DNA of 64,000 nt from Ga0077536 sp043744805. GTDB taxonomy: Bacteria > Pseudomonadota > Gammaproteobacteria > Ga0077536. Shown piece after piece: positions 1-7,924 of the stretch (positions are counted from its first letter, which is position 1; every line of letters starts with the position of its first letter). Where the stretch lies: NCBI GenBank assembly GCA_043744805.1, contig JAYTTZ010000131.1:8430-72429 (forward strand), in the 5' to 3' direction. The position numbers and the translations under genes are program-made. The notes under the pieces were generated by a model. The model saw nothing but the letters and a program-made list of their open reading frames with translations. It did no database searches and was not told where the DNA came from.

Positions 1-1
1 G

Positions 2-1156
2 CAGGGTGACGGTTCGCCGAACCCCTTCTGCTTTGGTCCCCAGAACTATGCGGCGCACCTGCTGACCGGTCCCGGCACCGGCGGCTTCGACCTTCGTACC
101 TTGGGCACTGGCCTCGACACCAACCAGAATGGCCAGAACGACGTCAACGAACTGCTGACCCCGCTGGCTAACGGCAAGTGCGGCGCCAACGCTTCGCCTG
201 ATCCGCTCGGCACGGCCTCCTGGCAGGAGTGGTATACCTTTGCCGGCAAGTCCCGCCTGAACCCGATGGAAGGCACGCTCGGCTTCCTCAACGGTGGTGC
301 GCAGAACTCTTCAGGTACCAATGCCTCCACCTTGACGACGGCCAACTTTGGCCTGGCCCCGGGCGGCCCGAAGGAAATCTTCAACAACATCGGTGGCAAG
401 CCCAACAAGAAGATCCCGTTCAGCTATGCGGCTAACCGCAACATCCTGGACGCCTTCTTCAACGCCTTTGCCTTCCCCCGTGGCTACATCACCCGCAACT
501 TCTATCGTGAGACGATTACCGGCCTGTCCGGCAATTACATCATCGATGCGACGCCGGGAACGTGGCTCGACCAGTTGATCATCCGCGCGGAATTGAGCGT
601 GACTCCTAACAAGAAGTTCACTTCGCTCGACCTGCGTGAAGGCACCTGGATTGAAGCCACTGAAGTCAGCTCCGCCCTTATCCTCGAGAAGTACCACAAC
701 ATCGTGCCGGGCCTGCCCGCCACCTACCTGGTGGCCCAGTGGATGCACAAGACGGAGTCCGACCTGTTCGGTCGCCACCTGAGCGGCAACGAGCATCAGT
801 TCAAGAACGACCTCGCCTGCCTGCCGACCGCTGCCGGCAATACGGCGCTCCCGAACGCCGGCGCAACTCAAAAGGGTTGCGGTCGTCCGGAAGGTCAGGA
901 TGGTGCGGACTATGTGTCCTTCGCCTTCCAGCAGCCGTTCCCGAACCTCATCTGGCGTGCTGACTTCGCGATGCTGATTGATACCAGCGGCGGCCTGCTC
1001 CTGCAGCCTGGCGTGAAGTACAAGCCCAGCACCCACTGGCAGCTCGATGTCTACGCGAACGTACTGCAGGACTTCACGCCAGGGCACAACGACGACGTGA
1101 TCGAAACCCTGGACTTCGCGGATGAAATCTTCGCCCGGGTGAGCTACTACTTCTAA
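2..1156 (+). CDS. DUF1302-like outer-membrane protein, C-terminal part
   Basis: The gene enters from the left edge, is open from base 2, and encodes about 384 residues before TAA. The sequence alternates short hydrophobic and aromatic strands, is rich in Gly/Asn/Asp, and ends with an aromatic residue (RVSYYF), as outer-membrane beta-barrel proteins do. Composition and ending resemble DUF1302 proteins, which in Proteobacteria often accompany DUF1329 proteins and are linked to handling of hydrophobic substrates. A DUF1329 gene lies at 7925-9301, which supports the call. The signal peptide and N-terminus are outside the window. A strong terminator follows, so it is not in the same transcript as the Exb-like genes. 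The family call is from memory of the pattern; the barrel nature is firmer. Confidence 0.6.
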   Translation, partial: QGDGSPNPFCFGPQNYAAHLLTGPGTGGFDLRTLGTGLDTNQNGQNDVNELLTPLANGKCGANASPDPLGTASWQEWYTFAGKSRLNPMEGTLGFLNGGAQNSSGTNASTLTTANFGLAPGGPKEIFNNIGGKPNKKIPFSYAANRNILDAFFNAFAFPRGYITRNFYRETITGLSGNYIIDATPGTWLDQLIIRAELSVTPNKKFTSLDLREGTWIEATEVSSALILEKYHNIVPGLPATYLVAQWMHKTESDLFGRHLSGNEHQFKNDLACLPTAAGNTALPNAGATQKGCGRPEGQDGADYVSFAFQQPFPNLIWRADFAMLIDTSGGLLLQPGVKYKPSTHWQLDVYANVLQDFTPGHNDDVIETLDFADEIFARVSYYF

Positions 1157-1182
1157 GCGCTGAACAACGAAGTAATCGTTCA

Positions 1183-1212
1183 AGGGCCGGCTTCATGCCG
1201 GCCCTTTCTTTT
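1183..1212 (+). terminator. Rho-independent terminator after the DUF1302-like gene
   Basis: A perfect 9-bp stem AGGGCCGGC / GCCGGCCCT with a TTCAT loop (1183-1205) is followed by TTCTTTTCT. It lies 27 bases after the stop codon at 1156. Confidence 0.9.
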
Positions 1213-1330
1213 CTGCGCTGCGCGTCGTTAGACTCGCTTTTTACCGACCAACGACGGCTCGAACCTCCATGACGAATTCCTTTGCCGTCGCCGCGATCAA
1301 CCCGCCCGAACGACAGAAAGCTCCAAGCCC

Positions 1331-1975
1331 GTGGATTTGATTGCCTACACTTGGGACTCCGCCCGAACCCTCGTCGAACTCGGAGGGCAGGTGGTCGCCG
1401 TCCAGTTGGTCATCTCAACCCTTGGCTTCGCGATCGTTCTGTACAAAATCCTGCAATTCACCACGGTCGGCGATGGTCGTTTCAACGCCGCCAACCGCTC
1501 GGTCGACCTCTGGCTGGAAGGTGACCAGGAAACTGCCCTCGAGCAGCTTGGCAGCTCCCGGTTTACGCTGGCCCGCGACCTTAAATTTGGCCTGGAACAC
1601 ATCAAGACCGGAGACCGCGAACTCCTCCGCGACGAGCTCTCACGGCGTGGCATGTACTTCCTCCGCCCTTACGGTTCATTCCTGCGCGCCCTGGAAATCG
1701 TCTACTACCTCTCTCCCGTCCTGGGCCTCCTCGGCACGGTGCTCGGCATGATCGACGCTTTCCGCCACCTTGCCGCCGTCGCGGGAACGGAAAAGGGCTC
1801 GAGCGCGCTTGCGAACGGCATCTGGGAAGCCCTGGTGTGCACGGCCGTTGGTCTCGTCATTGCCATCATCTTCACGGCGCTCCATGCCGTGCTGCAGACC
1901 CGCCTGGAGCGCGTGTCCGAAGAGACTTCGAACCTCCTCACCCGCGTGCTGACCGTCGGCGTGGGCCGTGGCTGA
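1331..1975 (+). CDS. MotA/TolQ/ExbB proton-channel family protein
   Basis: 214 residues. A first membrane helix lies near residues 20-42. Two more, near 125-145 and 165-190, carry the family signatures LSPVLGLLGTVLGMIDAF and ANGIWEALVCTAVGLVIAI. The family forms pentameric inner-membrane stators that use the proton gradient to move a partner around an ExbD/TolR dimer. GTG at 1331 is the first possible start in this frame; the ribosome site is weak. The 3' end overlaps the first ExbD gene by 8 bases, so the two are probably made together. The next four genes are also nearly or fully contiguous. No TonB or TolA gene is nearby; a VWA protein with TonB-like layout takes that place. Confidence 0.93.
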   Translation: MDLIAYTWDSARTLVELGGQVVAVQLVISTLGFAIVLYKILQFTTVGDGRFNAANRSVDLWLEGDQETALEQLGSSRFTLARDLKFGLEHIKTGDRELLRDELSRRGMYFLRPYGSFLRALEIVYYLSPVLGLLGTVLGMIDAFRHLAAVAGTEKGSSALANGIWEALVCTAVGLVIAIIFTALHAVLQTRLERVSEETSNLLTRVLTVGVGRG

Positions 1976-2396
1976 ACCTGGCAAGATCTCGCTGAACCTT
2001 GGGCGTCGGCGGCGGCGTTCGATCCGGATCACGTTCGTGCCGCTGGTCGACTGTTTCATCATCCTGCTCATTTTCTTCATGCTCCAGAGCAGCTTCGTGA
2101 TCCCACATGGCATGGACCTTCGCAACGAGAAGAAAGAACAGCTGAAGGCAGGTTCAAGCAGCCAGGAATCCTCGATGGTGTACATCGAACTCCACCAGGA
2201 TGGTGGCTTGTGGCTGGATGGCGAGCGTCGCGATTTGGCCGACCTGCCGCGTGCCCTGCCGAGGAAGCCTGACAAGTCCGTGATCGTGGCCAGCGATCCC
2301 GGCGTGCCGCTGCAGCGCGCCGTCGACGTCATCGACATCCTGAATGCGCATGGCCTGACCAAGGTGTCGTTGCGCGAAGCGCGGCAGTTCAAGTAG
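1968..2396 (+). CDS. ExbD/TolR family protein, canonical (intramembrane Asp present)
   Basis: 142 residues, GTG start overlapping the ExbB-like gene. A basic N-terminus (RRRRR near 13-17) precedes one membrane helix at about 21-42 that contains the family's proton-coupling aspartate, Asp28, in FVPLVDCFIILLIFFML. The periplasmic part (about 65-142) has the ExbD/TolR pattern ending in a domain that pairs beta strands (VDVIDILNAHGLTKVSLRE). With the preceding ExbB-like channel this should form a stator. The next gene encodes a second ExbD in which the same position is Asn, suggesting an asymmetric dimer. Confidence 0.92.
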   Translation: MAEPGKISLNLGRRRRRSIRITFVPLVDCFIILLIFFMLQSSFVIPHGMDLRNEKKEQLKAGSSSQESSMVYIELHQDGGLWLDGERRDLADLPRALPRKPDKSVIVASDPGVPLQRAVDVIDILNAHGLTKVSLREARQFK

Positions 2397-2406
2397 CAGG
2401 TTGGCC

Positions 2407-2853
2407 ATGTCAGATCTGAGCAAACGGTCGACGATGGGTTTTGGATTCCAGCAGAGCGCGGAGGACGCGCGCGACCGCCGCTGGGAAAGCACCTTCTTCA
2501 TGATCAACGTGATCTTCCTGTTGATCCTGTTCTTCATCGTGGCGGCGAAATTCGATGTCCACCTCCAGGTGACCCCGCCCAAGTCCGCAGCCAGCAACAC
2601 CTTGCCTCCAGCAGCCCCACAACTCGTGGTCCGAGCCGATGGTACCGTCAGCCTGAACGGCACGGACGTCCCGGCGAAGCAACTTGGCAAGGCGCTCAAG
2701 GCCGCAGGGGCACGGCAGGATCTCAAGATTGCCGCGGATGCGACGACGGATGCGGTGGTCGTCGCGAGGCTCATCGAGGAAGCGGGGGATTCCGGCATCA
2801 CCCGCGTATCGGTCGAGACGCTGTCCCGCACGTCGAGCGACGCGGCGCCCTGA
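2407..2853 (+). CDS. ExbD/TolR family protein lacking the intramembrane Asp
   Basis: 148 residues from the ATG at 2407; a TTG two codons upstream is a less likely start. The single membrane helix (about 30-47) reads FFMINVIFLLILFFIVA, so Asn34 sits where active ExbD/TolR proteins have the proton-carrying Asp. The periplasmic domain (about 65-140) keeps the ExbD fold pattern (ADGTVSLNGTDVPAKQLGKAL, ITRVSVETL). The gene starts 10 bases after the first ExbD stop and 11 bases before the VWA gene. Loss of the Asp in one of two adjacent paralogues suggests a specialised, perhaps structural, subunit. That function is inference; the substitution is plain in the sequence. Confidence 0.88.
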   Translation: MSDLSKRSTMGFGFQQSAEDARDRRWESTFFMINVIFLLILFFIVAAKFDVHLQVTPPKSAASNTLPPAAPQLVVRADGTVSLNGTDVPAKQLGKALKAAGARQDLKIAADATTDAVVVARLIEEAGDSGITRVSVETLSRTSSDAAP

Positions 2854-2864
2854 TCCCTTTGCCC

Positions 2865-4085
2865 ATGTCCCGGCTGCTCCTCTGGTCCCTGCTCCTGGCA
2901 GTGTCGATTGCCCTGCATGCACTGGTGTCCTCCCGCGTTGGCAACGAGATCAAGGCTACGCAGGCGGCCACCGAGGCGCTGGCAGCGCTCGAGGCCAGGG
3001 AAAAGAAGCCACTGGTCGTGTTGGAGATCGCCAAGGCCAAGCCCGAGGAGGGCAAGCTCGAGGAGCCACCCACCGATGAGCCCCTGGATTTCGAGGAGGA
3101 TTTCGAACTCCAGCCGCCCGAAGTGCTCATCGCGCCTCAGGGTGTAGTGCCGCCGCCCCCCAACGTCATGCTTTCACTTAGCGCCCAGGCGGGTGGGGCG
3201 GGCGAAGATACCCAGCCCGTCGAGATCGCACTCGCGGCCCAGAAAAGCGCCGGCGCAACTCTCGCGCGCCACGCCAACGTGCCCACCGTCGGCCTGCTTG
3301 CGCCCGGCAGCAAGGGCGGCACGGGCGGCGGTAGCGGGGGCGGCATTGCCGGCTTTGGTGTTGGCATCGGCAATGCATTGGGTGGGTCTTCCAACCAGTT
3401 CGCGGCCTACGTACAGGGCATGCGCGAAGGCGGACTCGACGTGCTCTTCGTGGTGGACGCCACGGGCTCGATGGGTTGGGTGCTGGAGGAAGTCAAAACG
3501 CGCATCCTCGACATCACCTCCGTGGTGCGTTCGCTCGTGCCGATCTCGCGCTTTGGCGTGCTGGCCTATCGCGACAAGGGCGATCCGGAATTCGTCACGA
3601 AGTTGCAGGACCTCACCTACAGCACCCTCAAGCTGCACGGCTTCCTTGCGGGGCTCAAGGCGTCCGGCGGCGGCGACATGTTCGAGGCAGTCCACCTTGC
3701 CCTGGAGCAGGGTGCCGAGCAGGCCGCATGGCGGACCGGTGCGCGGCGGATCATGATCCTCATCGGTGACGCGCCGCCGTCGGAGGACAACATAGACGCC
3801 GCCATCCGCGCAGTTTCCCGCTTTGCAGGCACCGGCGGCGTGGTGTCGGCGCTGGACGTCAGCGACCAGTCGAATCCGTCGGTGGTGGAAGCCCAGGTGG
3901 GCCGCAAGGTGAACCACGCGCTATATCGCAACGAGCCGATGTACCAGTTCCGCAATATCGCCGATGCAGGCAACGGGGATGCCGGGACCCTGGAAGGCGA
4001 GAATTCCGTCACGCGTCGGCTGGTCACGCTCATCATGGGCGACAAGTTCGCGCATGAAATGAAAGCGCTGCTGGATCTCCTGTGA
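2865..4085 (+). CDS. TonB-shaped membrane-anchored von Willebrand A protein
   Basis: 406 residues. An N-terminal membrane helix (1-23) is followed by an alpha-helical stretch, an acidic and proline-rich linker (about 55-100, with PEEGKLEEPPTDEP and VVPPPPN), a Gly-rich linker (about 148-176), and a VWA domain (about 190-405). The metal-binding MIDAS motif is DATGSMG at about 198-204, with a later GGGD and a strand ending IGDAPP. Helix, acidic-proline spacer, then periplasmic C-terminal domain is the layout of TonB/TolA, with VWA in place of the usual receptor-binding domain. It follows an ExbB and two ExbD genes and overlaps the next gene by one base (TGATG). Coupling of ion flow to a VWA adhesion domain is inference. 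Confidence 0.88.
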   Translation: MSRLLLWSLLLAVSIALHALVSSRVGNEIKATQAATEALAALEAREKKPLVVLEIAKAKPEEGKLEEPPTDEPLDFEEDFELQPPEVLIAPQGVVPPPPNVMLSLSAQAGGAGEDTQPVEIALAAQKSAGATLARHANVPTVGLLAPGSKGGTGGGSGGGIAGFGVGIGNALGGSSNQFAAYVQGMREGGLDVLFVVDATGSMGWVLEEVKTRILDITSVVRSLVPISRFGVLAYRDKGDPEFVTKLQDLTYSTLKLHGFLAGLKASGGGDMFEAVHLALEQGAEQAAWRTGARRIMILIGDAPPSEDNIDAAIRAVSRFAGTGGVVSALDVSDQSNPSVVEAQVGRKVNHALYRNEPMYQFRNIADAGNGDAGTLEGENSVTRRLVTLIMGDKFAHEMKALLDLL

Positions 4086-6277
4086 TGCGTAGCCGCCGCG
4101 CCACCTTCTGCATCGCCGCTTGCCTGCTGTGCTGTGGTTTACCGGCGCAGCCTGCCACTACCGACCCCCTCGCCCGCGCCCAGTCGATGCTGGATGGCCT
4201 CACTGCCGCAACCCCGGCCCCGCAGTTTGCGGACACCGCACGCAACTTCGGCGCGCTGGTCGACGAATTGCGCCAGTCCGGGGCAGCCGACGAAGTCCTG
4301 ACCAGGATGCGCAAGCTCGCGGCACGCATGCGCCAGCAGACCGAAGTGCGCTTGCAGGCCGCCGAGGCCGCAGCGGGCGAAGACGAAGGCGCCCTGGAAC
4401 AGTTGTACCGATCGAGCGTCTGGGAAGACTTGAGCTTCTCGCTCACGGCCTTTCCGTTCTGGGGCAGCTGGCTCGATCTCACCATGGCCGACATCCCGGC
4501 GCGCGCGGGCGACCGAACGCAACTGCTGTGGCGGGCCAAGCGTGGCTTTCGCGCAGCGTCGATGCAGATCTACCAGCCGAGCCTCGTCTATGGCGGTTGG
4601 CTCGGCCTTGGTTTCGTGGCCGTGGCCGAAAAAACCCCCGACCGCGCGCGCGAGATTTTAAAAAGCCTGATCCAGTCGCTGTCCTTCGACGACCAGCACC
4701 CGGTGCGCAAGGCTGCGGAAGCCGAACTTGTCATCCTCGCGAAGGCGCCGGCACCCGGGGCACCCGTCGCGACGAGCACCTCCGGCTATGCCGGCGTCCC
4801 CAACCCCGTGCGTGACGAACTGCTGGTCCTGCTGGAGCAGCAGCGCAAGACCAAGGTCGGTGCGCGGGAAGCCGGCGCGAAACTGCGGGAACTCATCGCG
4901 GACGAACGCATCACCATGCCGCTCCTGGTCGATCTCATGCCCTACACGGCGGAAATCGTCAGCGAGAACACCGATCCCTACACGGATCTCTTCGCCGCCG
5001 AATTTGCCTTCCGCAACCAGCAGTGGGTGACGGCGGTGCAGAAGTACCAGAGCTTCTTCGCGCACCGCCGCGACAACCGGCAGCTCGATTTCAACCGTTT
5101 CCGCTATCGCTGGGCGGTGGCCTGCCTGAAGGCCGACCTCAACGACGCAGCCGCCAGGATCGCGGACGACCTCGTCGACTCACCGCGCCTCGAAGCCGAA
5201 GTGGAGCGGGCGGCCGCCAAGCTCGCCTTCGTGGCACGCGCCAAGCGCCCCGACGCCAAAAACACCGGCAGTTCGCGCGCGGCGCTGAACGACGCCGCCA
5301 AGCGTTTCATCAAGAGCAATCCGTCTGATCCAGACGCCCTCGGGGCGCGCGTGCTGCTTGCACAGAACGCCGGGGATACGCAGTCAGCGCTCAAGCTGCT
5401 AGCGAACATCAAGGCGCCGGCGGGCGCCCAGGGCAGCATCGACACCACCCGCTACTTCGTCATCGCGCGGGAGTTTGCTCGCCAGGCCAACGCACCTGGT
5501 GCAAAGCTCGATGCCCTTGCGCGCGACGGCCTCAAGGTCTTCGAGGCGCTGCCCGAAGAACAGAAGAAGAACCCCCGGAACCTCGAGTTCCTGCTGCAGC
5601 TGCGCGCGGTGGCCGATCCCGATCCTGCCGCCGTCCTCAAGGCCATCGCGCTCGCGGAGGCCAGGCCCGACGTGACGGTCAACGCCCGGCGCGCTTATTT
5701 CTGGGCCCGGCTGCGCTTGTATGACCGCCTGCATGAACCACGGCGGGCGCTTGGCGAAATCAACGCGCTCGCGGGTGTCGTGCCAGCCTGGATGGCAGAG
5801 CAGCTCTATCCCTGGCTGAAGCAGCTCACGGACAGTGCCCTGCAAGTTGAGATTGCCACCACCGTGGCGCCGCGCCTGAAAGCGCTGCCGGAGATGGAAC
5901 GCCGTTTCCGCCTGCTTGGCATCGAGCTCCTGCTCACGGCGGAACAAGGTGAAGAGGCCTACACCGCGGCACGCGCCTTCGTCGCCGACTTCCCGAAGGC
6001 CGGCGACGGTTATCGCATGCTGGCGCGGAGTGCGCAGGCGACGCAGCGACTCATCGAAGCCGACAATGCCTGGGCCGTGATTACCGGCAAGGTGCCGCCA
6101 TCGTTTGAAATCTGGTGGGAGGGCATGTTGTCGCGCATCGAACTCCGTGCAGTGTCCACTCGCCCGGAAGCGGCCTGCGCGCTGGTGGCCAAGGTCGCCC
6201 GTCAGAAACCCCTGAACGCAGCGCTCGACGCGCGCTGGCAGGCGCTGCGCCAACGGGTGTCCTGCGCCCCAGGCTGA
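4085..6277 (+). CDS. Large exported alpha-solenoid (TPR-like) protein of the Exb-VWA cluster
   Basis: 730 residues from the ATG at 4085, which shares a base with the VWA stop codon; GTG at 4082 is an alternative. The N-terminus looks like a signal peptide (RRATFCIAACLLCCGLPAQPA). The rest is almost all amphipathic Ala/Leu/Arg-rich helices with TPR-like pairs, such as AFRNQQWVTAVQKYQSFF, SDPDALGARVLLAQNAGDTQSALKLL and EAYTAARAFVADFPKAGDGYRML. I recognise no catalytic motif. The likely role is a periplasmic scaffold or partner for the VWA protein, judged only from position and fold. I know of no named family. Confidence 0.8.
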   Translation: MRSRRATFCIAACLLCCGLPAQPATTDPLARAQSMLDGLTAATPAPQFADTARNFGALVDELRQSGAADEVLTRMRKLAARMRQQTEVRLQAAEAAAGEDEGALEQLYRSSVWEDLSFSLTAFPFWGSWLDLTMADIPARAGDRTQLLWRAKRGFRAASMQIYQPSLVYGGWLGLGFVAVAEKTPDRAREILKSLIQSLSFDDQHPVRKAAEAELVILAKAPAPGAPVATSTSGYAGVPNPVRDELLVLLEQQRKTKVGAREAGAKLRELIADERITMPLLVDLMPYTAEIVSENTDPYTDLFAAEFAFRNQQWVTAVQKYQSFFAHRRDNRQLDFNRFRYRWAVACLKADLNDAAARIADDLVDSPRLEAEVERAAAKLAFVARAKRPDAKNTGSSRAALNDAAKRFIKSNPSDPDALGARVLLAQNAGDTQSALKLLANIKAPAGAQGSIDTTRYFVIAREFARQANAPGAKLDALARDGLKVFEALPEEQKKNPRNLEFLLQLRAVADPDPAAVLKAIALAEARPDVTVNARRAYFWARLRLYDRLHEPRRALGEINALAGVVPAWMAEQLYPWLKQLTDSALQVEIATTVAPRLKALPEMERRFRLLGIELLLTAEQGEEAYTAARAFVADFPKAGDGYRMLARSAQATQRLIEADNAWAVITGKVPPSFEIWWEGMLSRIELRAVSTRPEAACALVAKVARQKPLNAALDARWQALRQRVSCAPG

Positions 6278-6325
6278 ACCACGCAACGCGCCCGCCGGAC
6301 TCAATGCAGGAGGAGACAAGGCCAC

Positions 6326-7888
6326 ATGCGGATTATCGATTTCTTCGACAAGGCAGCCGATGCGCATCCCGCGCGCACCGCTTTCATCTCGGCCGCCGGC
6401 AGCTACAGCTATCGCGAGATGCAGGATCTCTCGCGCCGCATCGGCGGTGCCATTCAGCGCAGGGGCCTGTCGGAAGCCGGCCGCATTGCGGTCTACGCGC
6501 CCAACAATGTCCTGGCATTCGCCTGCGTGCTGGGGGCCTTCCGCGCCAACGCGACCTGGGTGCCCATCAACGCCCGCAACGCGCTGGACGCCAACATCGA
6601 TTTCATGAACCTCACCGAATGCGAATGGCTGTTCTACCACGGCGTGTTCAGCGCGAACGTCGCGGCCATCCGCGCGCAAGTGCCCAGCCTGCGCCACGTC
6701 GTGTGCATCGACGCCAGCGAAGGTGGGATTGAGTCGCTCGACGCCTTCATGTGCGAAGGCGCAGGCCTTGAAGTGCCCGACATCCCCTACGACATGCATC
6801 GCATGACCACCATCCTCGGCAGCGGGGGCACCACGGGGCGATCAAAAGGCATCCTCTGGGACAGCCTGACCTGGTCCACGCTCATCGCGGAAACCTCCAT
6901 CGCGATGCCGCCGGGCAAGCAGCCGCCCGTCCATCTCTGCGCCGCGCCGATGACCCACGCTGCCGGCATCCTGGCTTTCATGCTGACCCCGCAGGCGCCC
7001 ACCCACGTGGTGGTGGAGAAGGTCGATCCCCTGGAGTTGATGGAAACCATCCAGCGCCACCGGGTGACCCACGTCTTCCTGCCGCCCACCGCGCTCTACG
7101 CCATGCTGGCGCACCCCAGGGTGCGGGAGTTCGACTACTCCTCGCTGACGCATTTCCTCATTGCCGCATCTCCCGTCTCGCCGGACAAGTTGCGTGAGGC
7201 GGTAGAGATCTTTGGTCCCTGCATGTGCCAGTGTTACGGGCAGGTGGAAGTGCCCATGCTCGTCACCTACCTGCCGCCGGAAGAACTTGCCCGGGCGGCC
7301 ACTGATCCGGCGCGCGCGCACCTGTTGAAAAGTTGCGGCAAGCCCTGCTCACTGACCCTGATGGGCGTGATGGACGACGACGGTCAACTCGTCCCGCGCG
7401 GCGAACGCGGTGAAATCGTGGTGCGCGGTGAGCTGGTGGCGCCCTGCTACTACCAAAACCCGGAAGGCACCGCCGAGGCGCACCGCTTTGGCTGGCACCA
7501 CACGGGCGACGTGGCCTGGCAGGACGACGAAGGCTATGTCTACATCGTCGATCGCAAGAAGGACATGATCATCACCGGTGGCTTCAACGTCTTCTCCGCT
7601 GAAGTCGAGAGCGCCATCAACGCGCATCCCGACGTGGAGAACTGCGCGGTGATCGGCGTGCCGGACGAGAAATGGGGCGAGATGGTCACCGCTATCGTGC
7701 TGCTGCGCCCGGGGCGTAGCGTGGCGGAGGCTGCACTCATTGAATTCGCGAGGGAGCGCCTCGGCAGCGTGAAGGCGCCGAAGAAAGTCGAGATCTGGGA
7801 GGATCTGCCGCGCTCCCCGGTCGGCAAGGTGCTCAAGACCGAAATCCGCAAGAAATTCTGGGCCGATACCGACCGCGCAGTCAATTGA
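6326..7888 (+). CDS. AMP-dependent acyl-CoA synthetase/ligase
   Basis: 520 residues, near the usual length for fatty/aryl acyl-CoA ligases. The ATP-binding P-loop GSGGTTGRSKG is at about 165-175. The hinge region HTGDVAWQDDEGYVYIVDRKKDMIITGG is near 391-418, and the C-terminal catalytic lysine motif PRSPVGKVLK is near 496-505. It would activate a carboxylic acid to its CoA thioester at the cost of ATP. A good ribosome site (AGGAGGAGACA) precedes the ATG. It is 36 bases upstream of the DUF1329 gene and faces an SCPx-like thiolase, so beta-oxidation of an aliphatic or steroid side-chain acid is plausible. The exact substrate cannot be read from sequence. Confidence 0.93.
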   Translation: MRIIDFFDKAADAHPARTAFISAAGSYSYREMQDLSRRIGGAIQRRGLSEAGRIAVYAPNNVLAFACVLGAFRANATWVPINARNALDANIDFMNLTECEWLFYHGVFSANVAAIRAQVPSLRHVVCIDASEGGIESLDAFMCEGAGLEVPDIPYDMHRMTTILGSGGTTGRSKGILWDSLTWSTLIAETSIAMPPGKQPPVHLCAAPMTHAAGILAFMLTPQAPTHVVVEKVDPLELMETIQRHRVTHVFLPPTALYAMLAHPRVREFDYSSLTHFLIAASPVSPDKLREAVEIFGPCMCQCYGQVEVPMLVTYLPPEELARAATDPARAHLLKSCGKPCSLTLMGVMDDDGQLVPRGERGEIVVRGELVAPCYYQNPEGTAEAHRFGWHHTGDVAWQDDEGYVYIVDRKKDMIITGGFNVFSAEVESAINAHPDVENCAVIGVPDEKWGEMVTAIVLLRPGRSVAEAALIEFARERLGSVKAPKKVEIWEDLPRSPVGKVLKTEIRKKFWADTDRAVN

Positions 7889-7924
7889 GCGCATCATCCT
7901 CACCAAAAGCCACCAGGAGCCGCC

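Noticed and set aside
1269..1340. A 23-codon frame overlapping the ExbB-like start, as a leader peptide
   Set aside because: No ribosome site and no codon bias or attenuator structure; likely chance.
1331..6277. Zorya-type anti-phage defence because of the MotA/ExbB-like channel
   Set aside because: ZorA/ZorB carry a long coiled tail and a peptidoglycan-binding domain and come with helicase or nuclease genes. Here there are ExbD pairs, a VWA protein and a solenoid, with no DNA enzyme.
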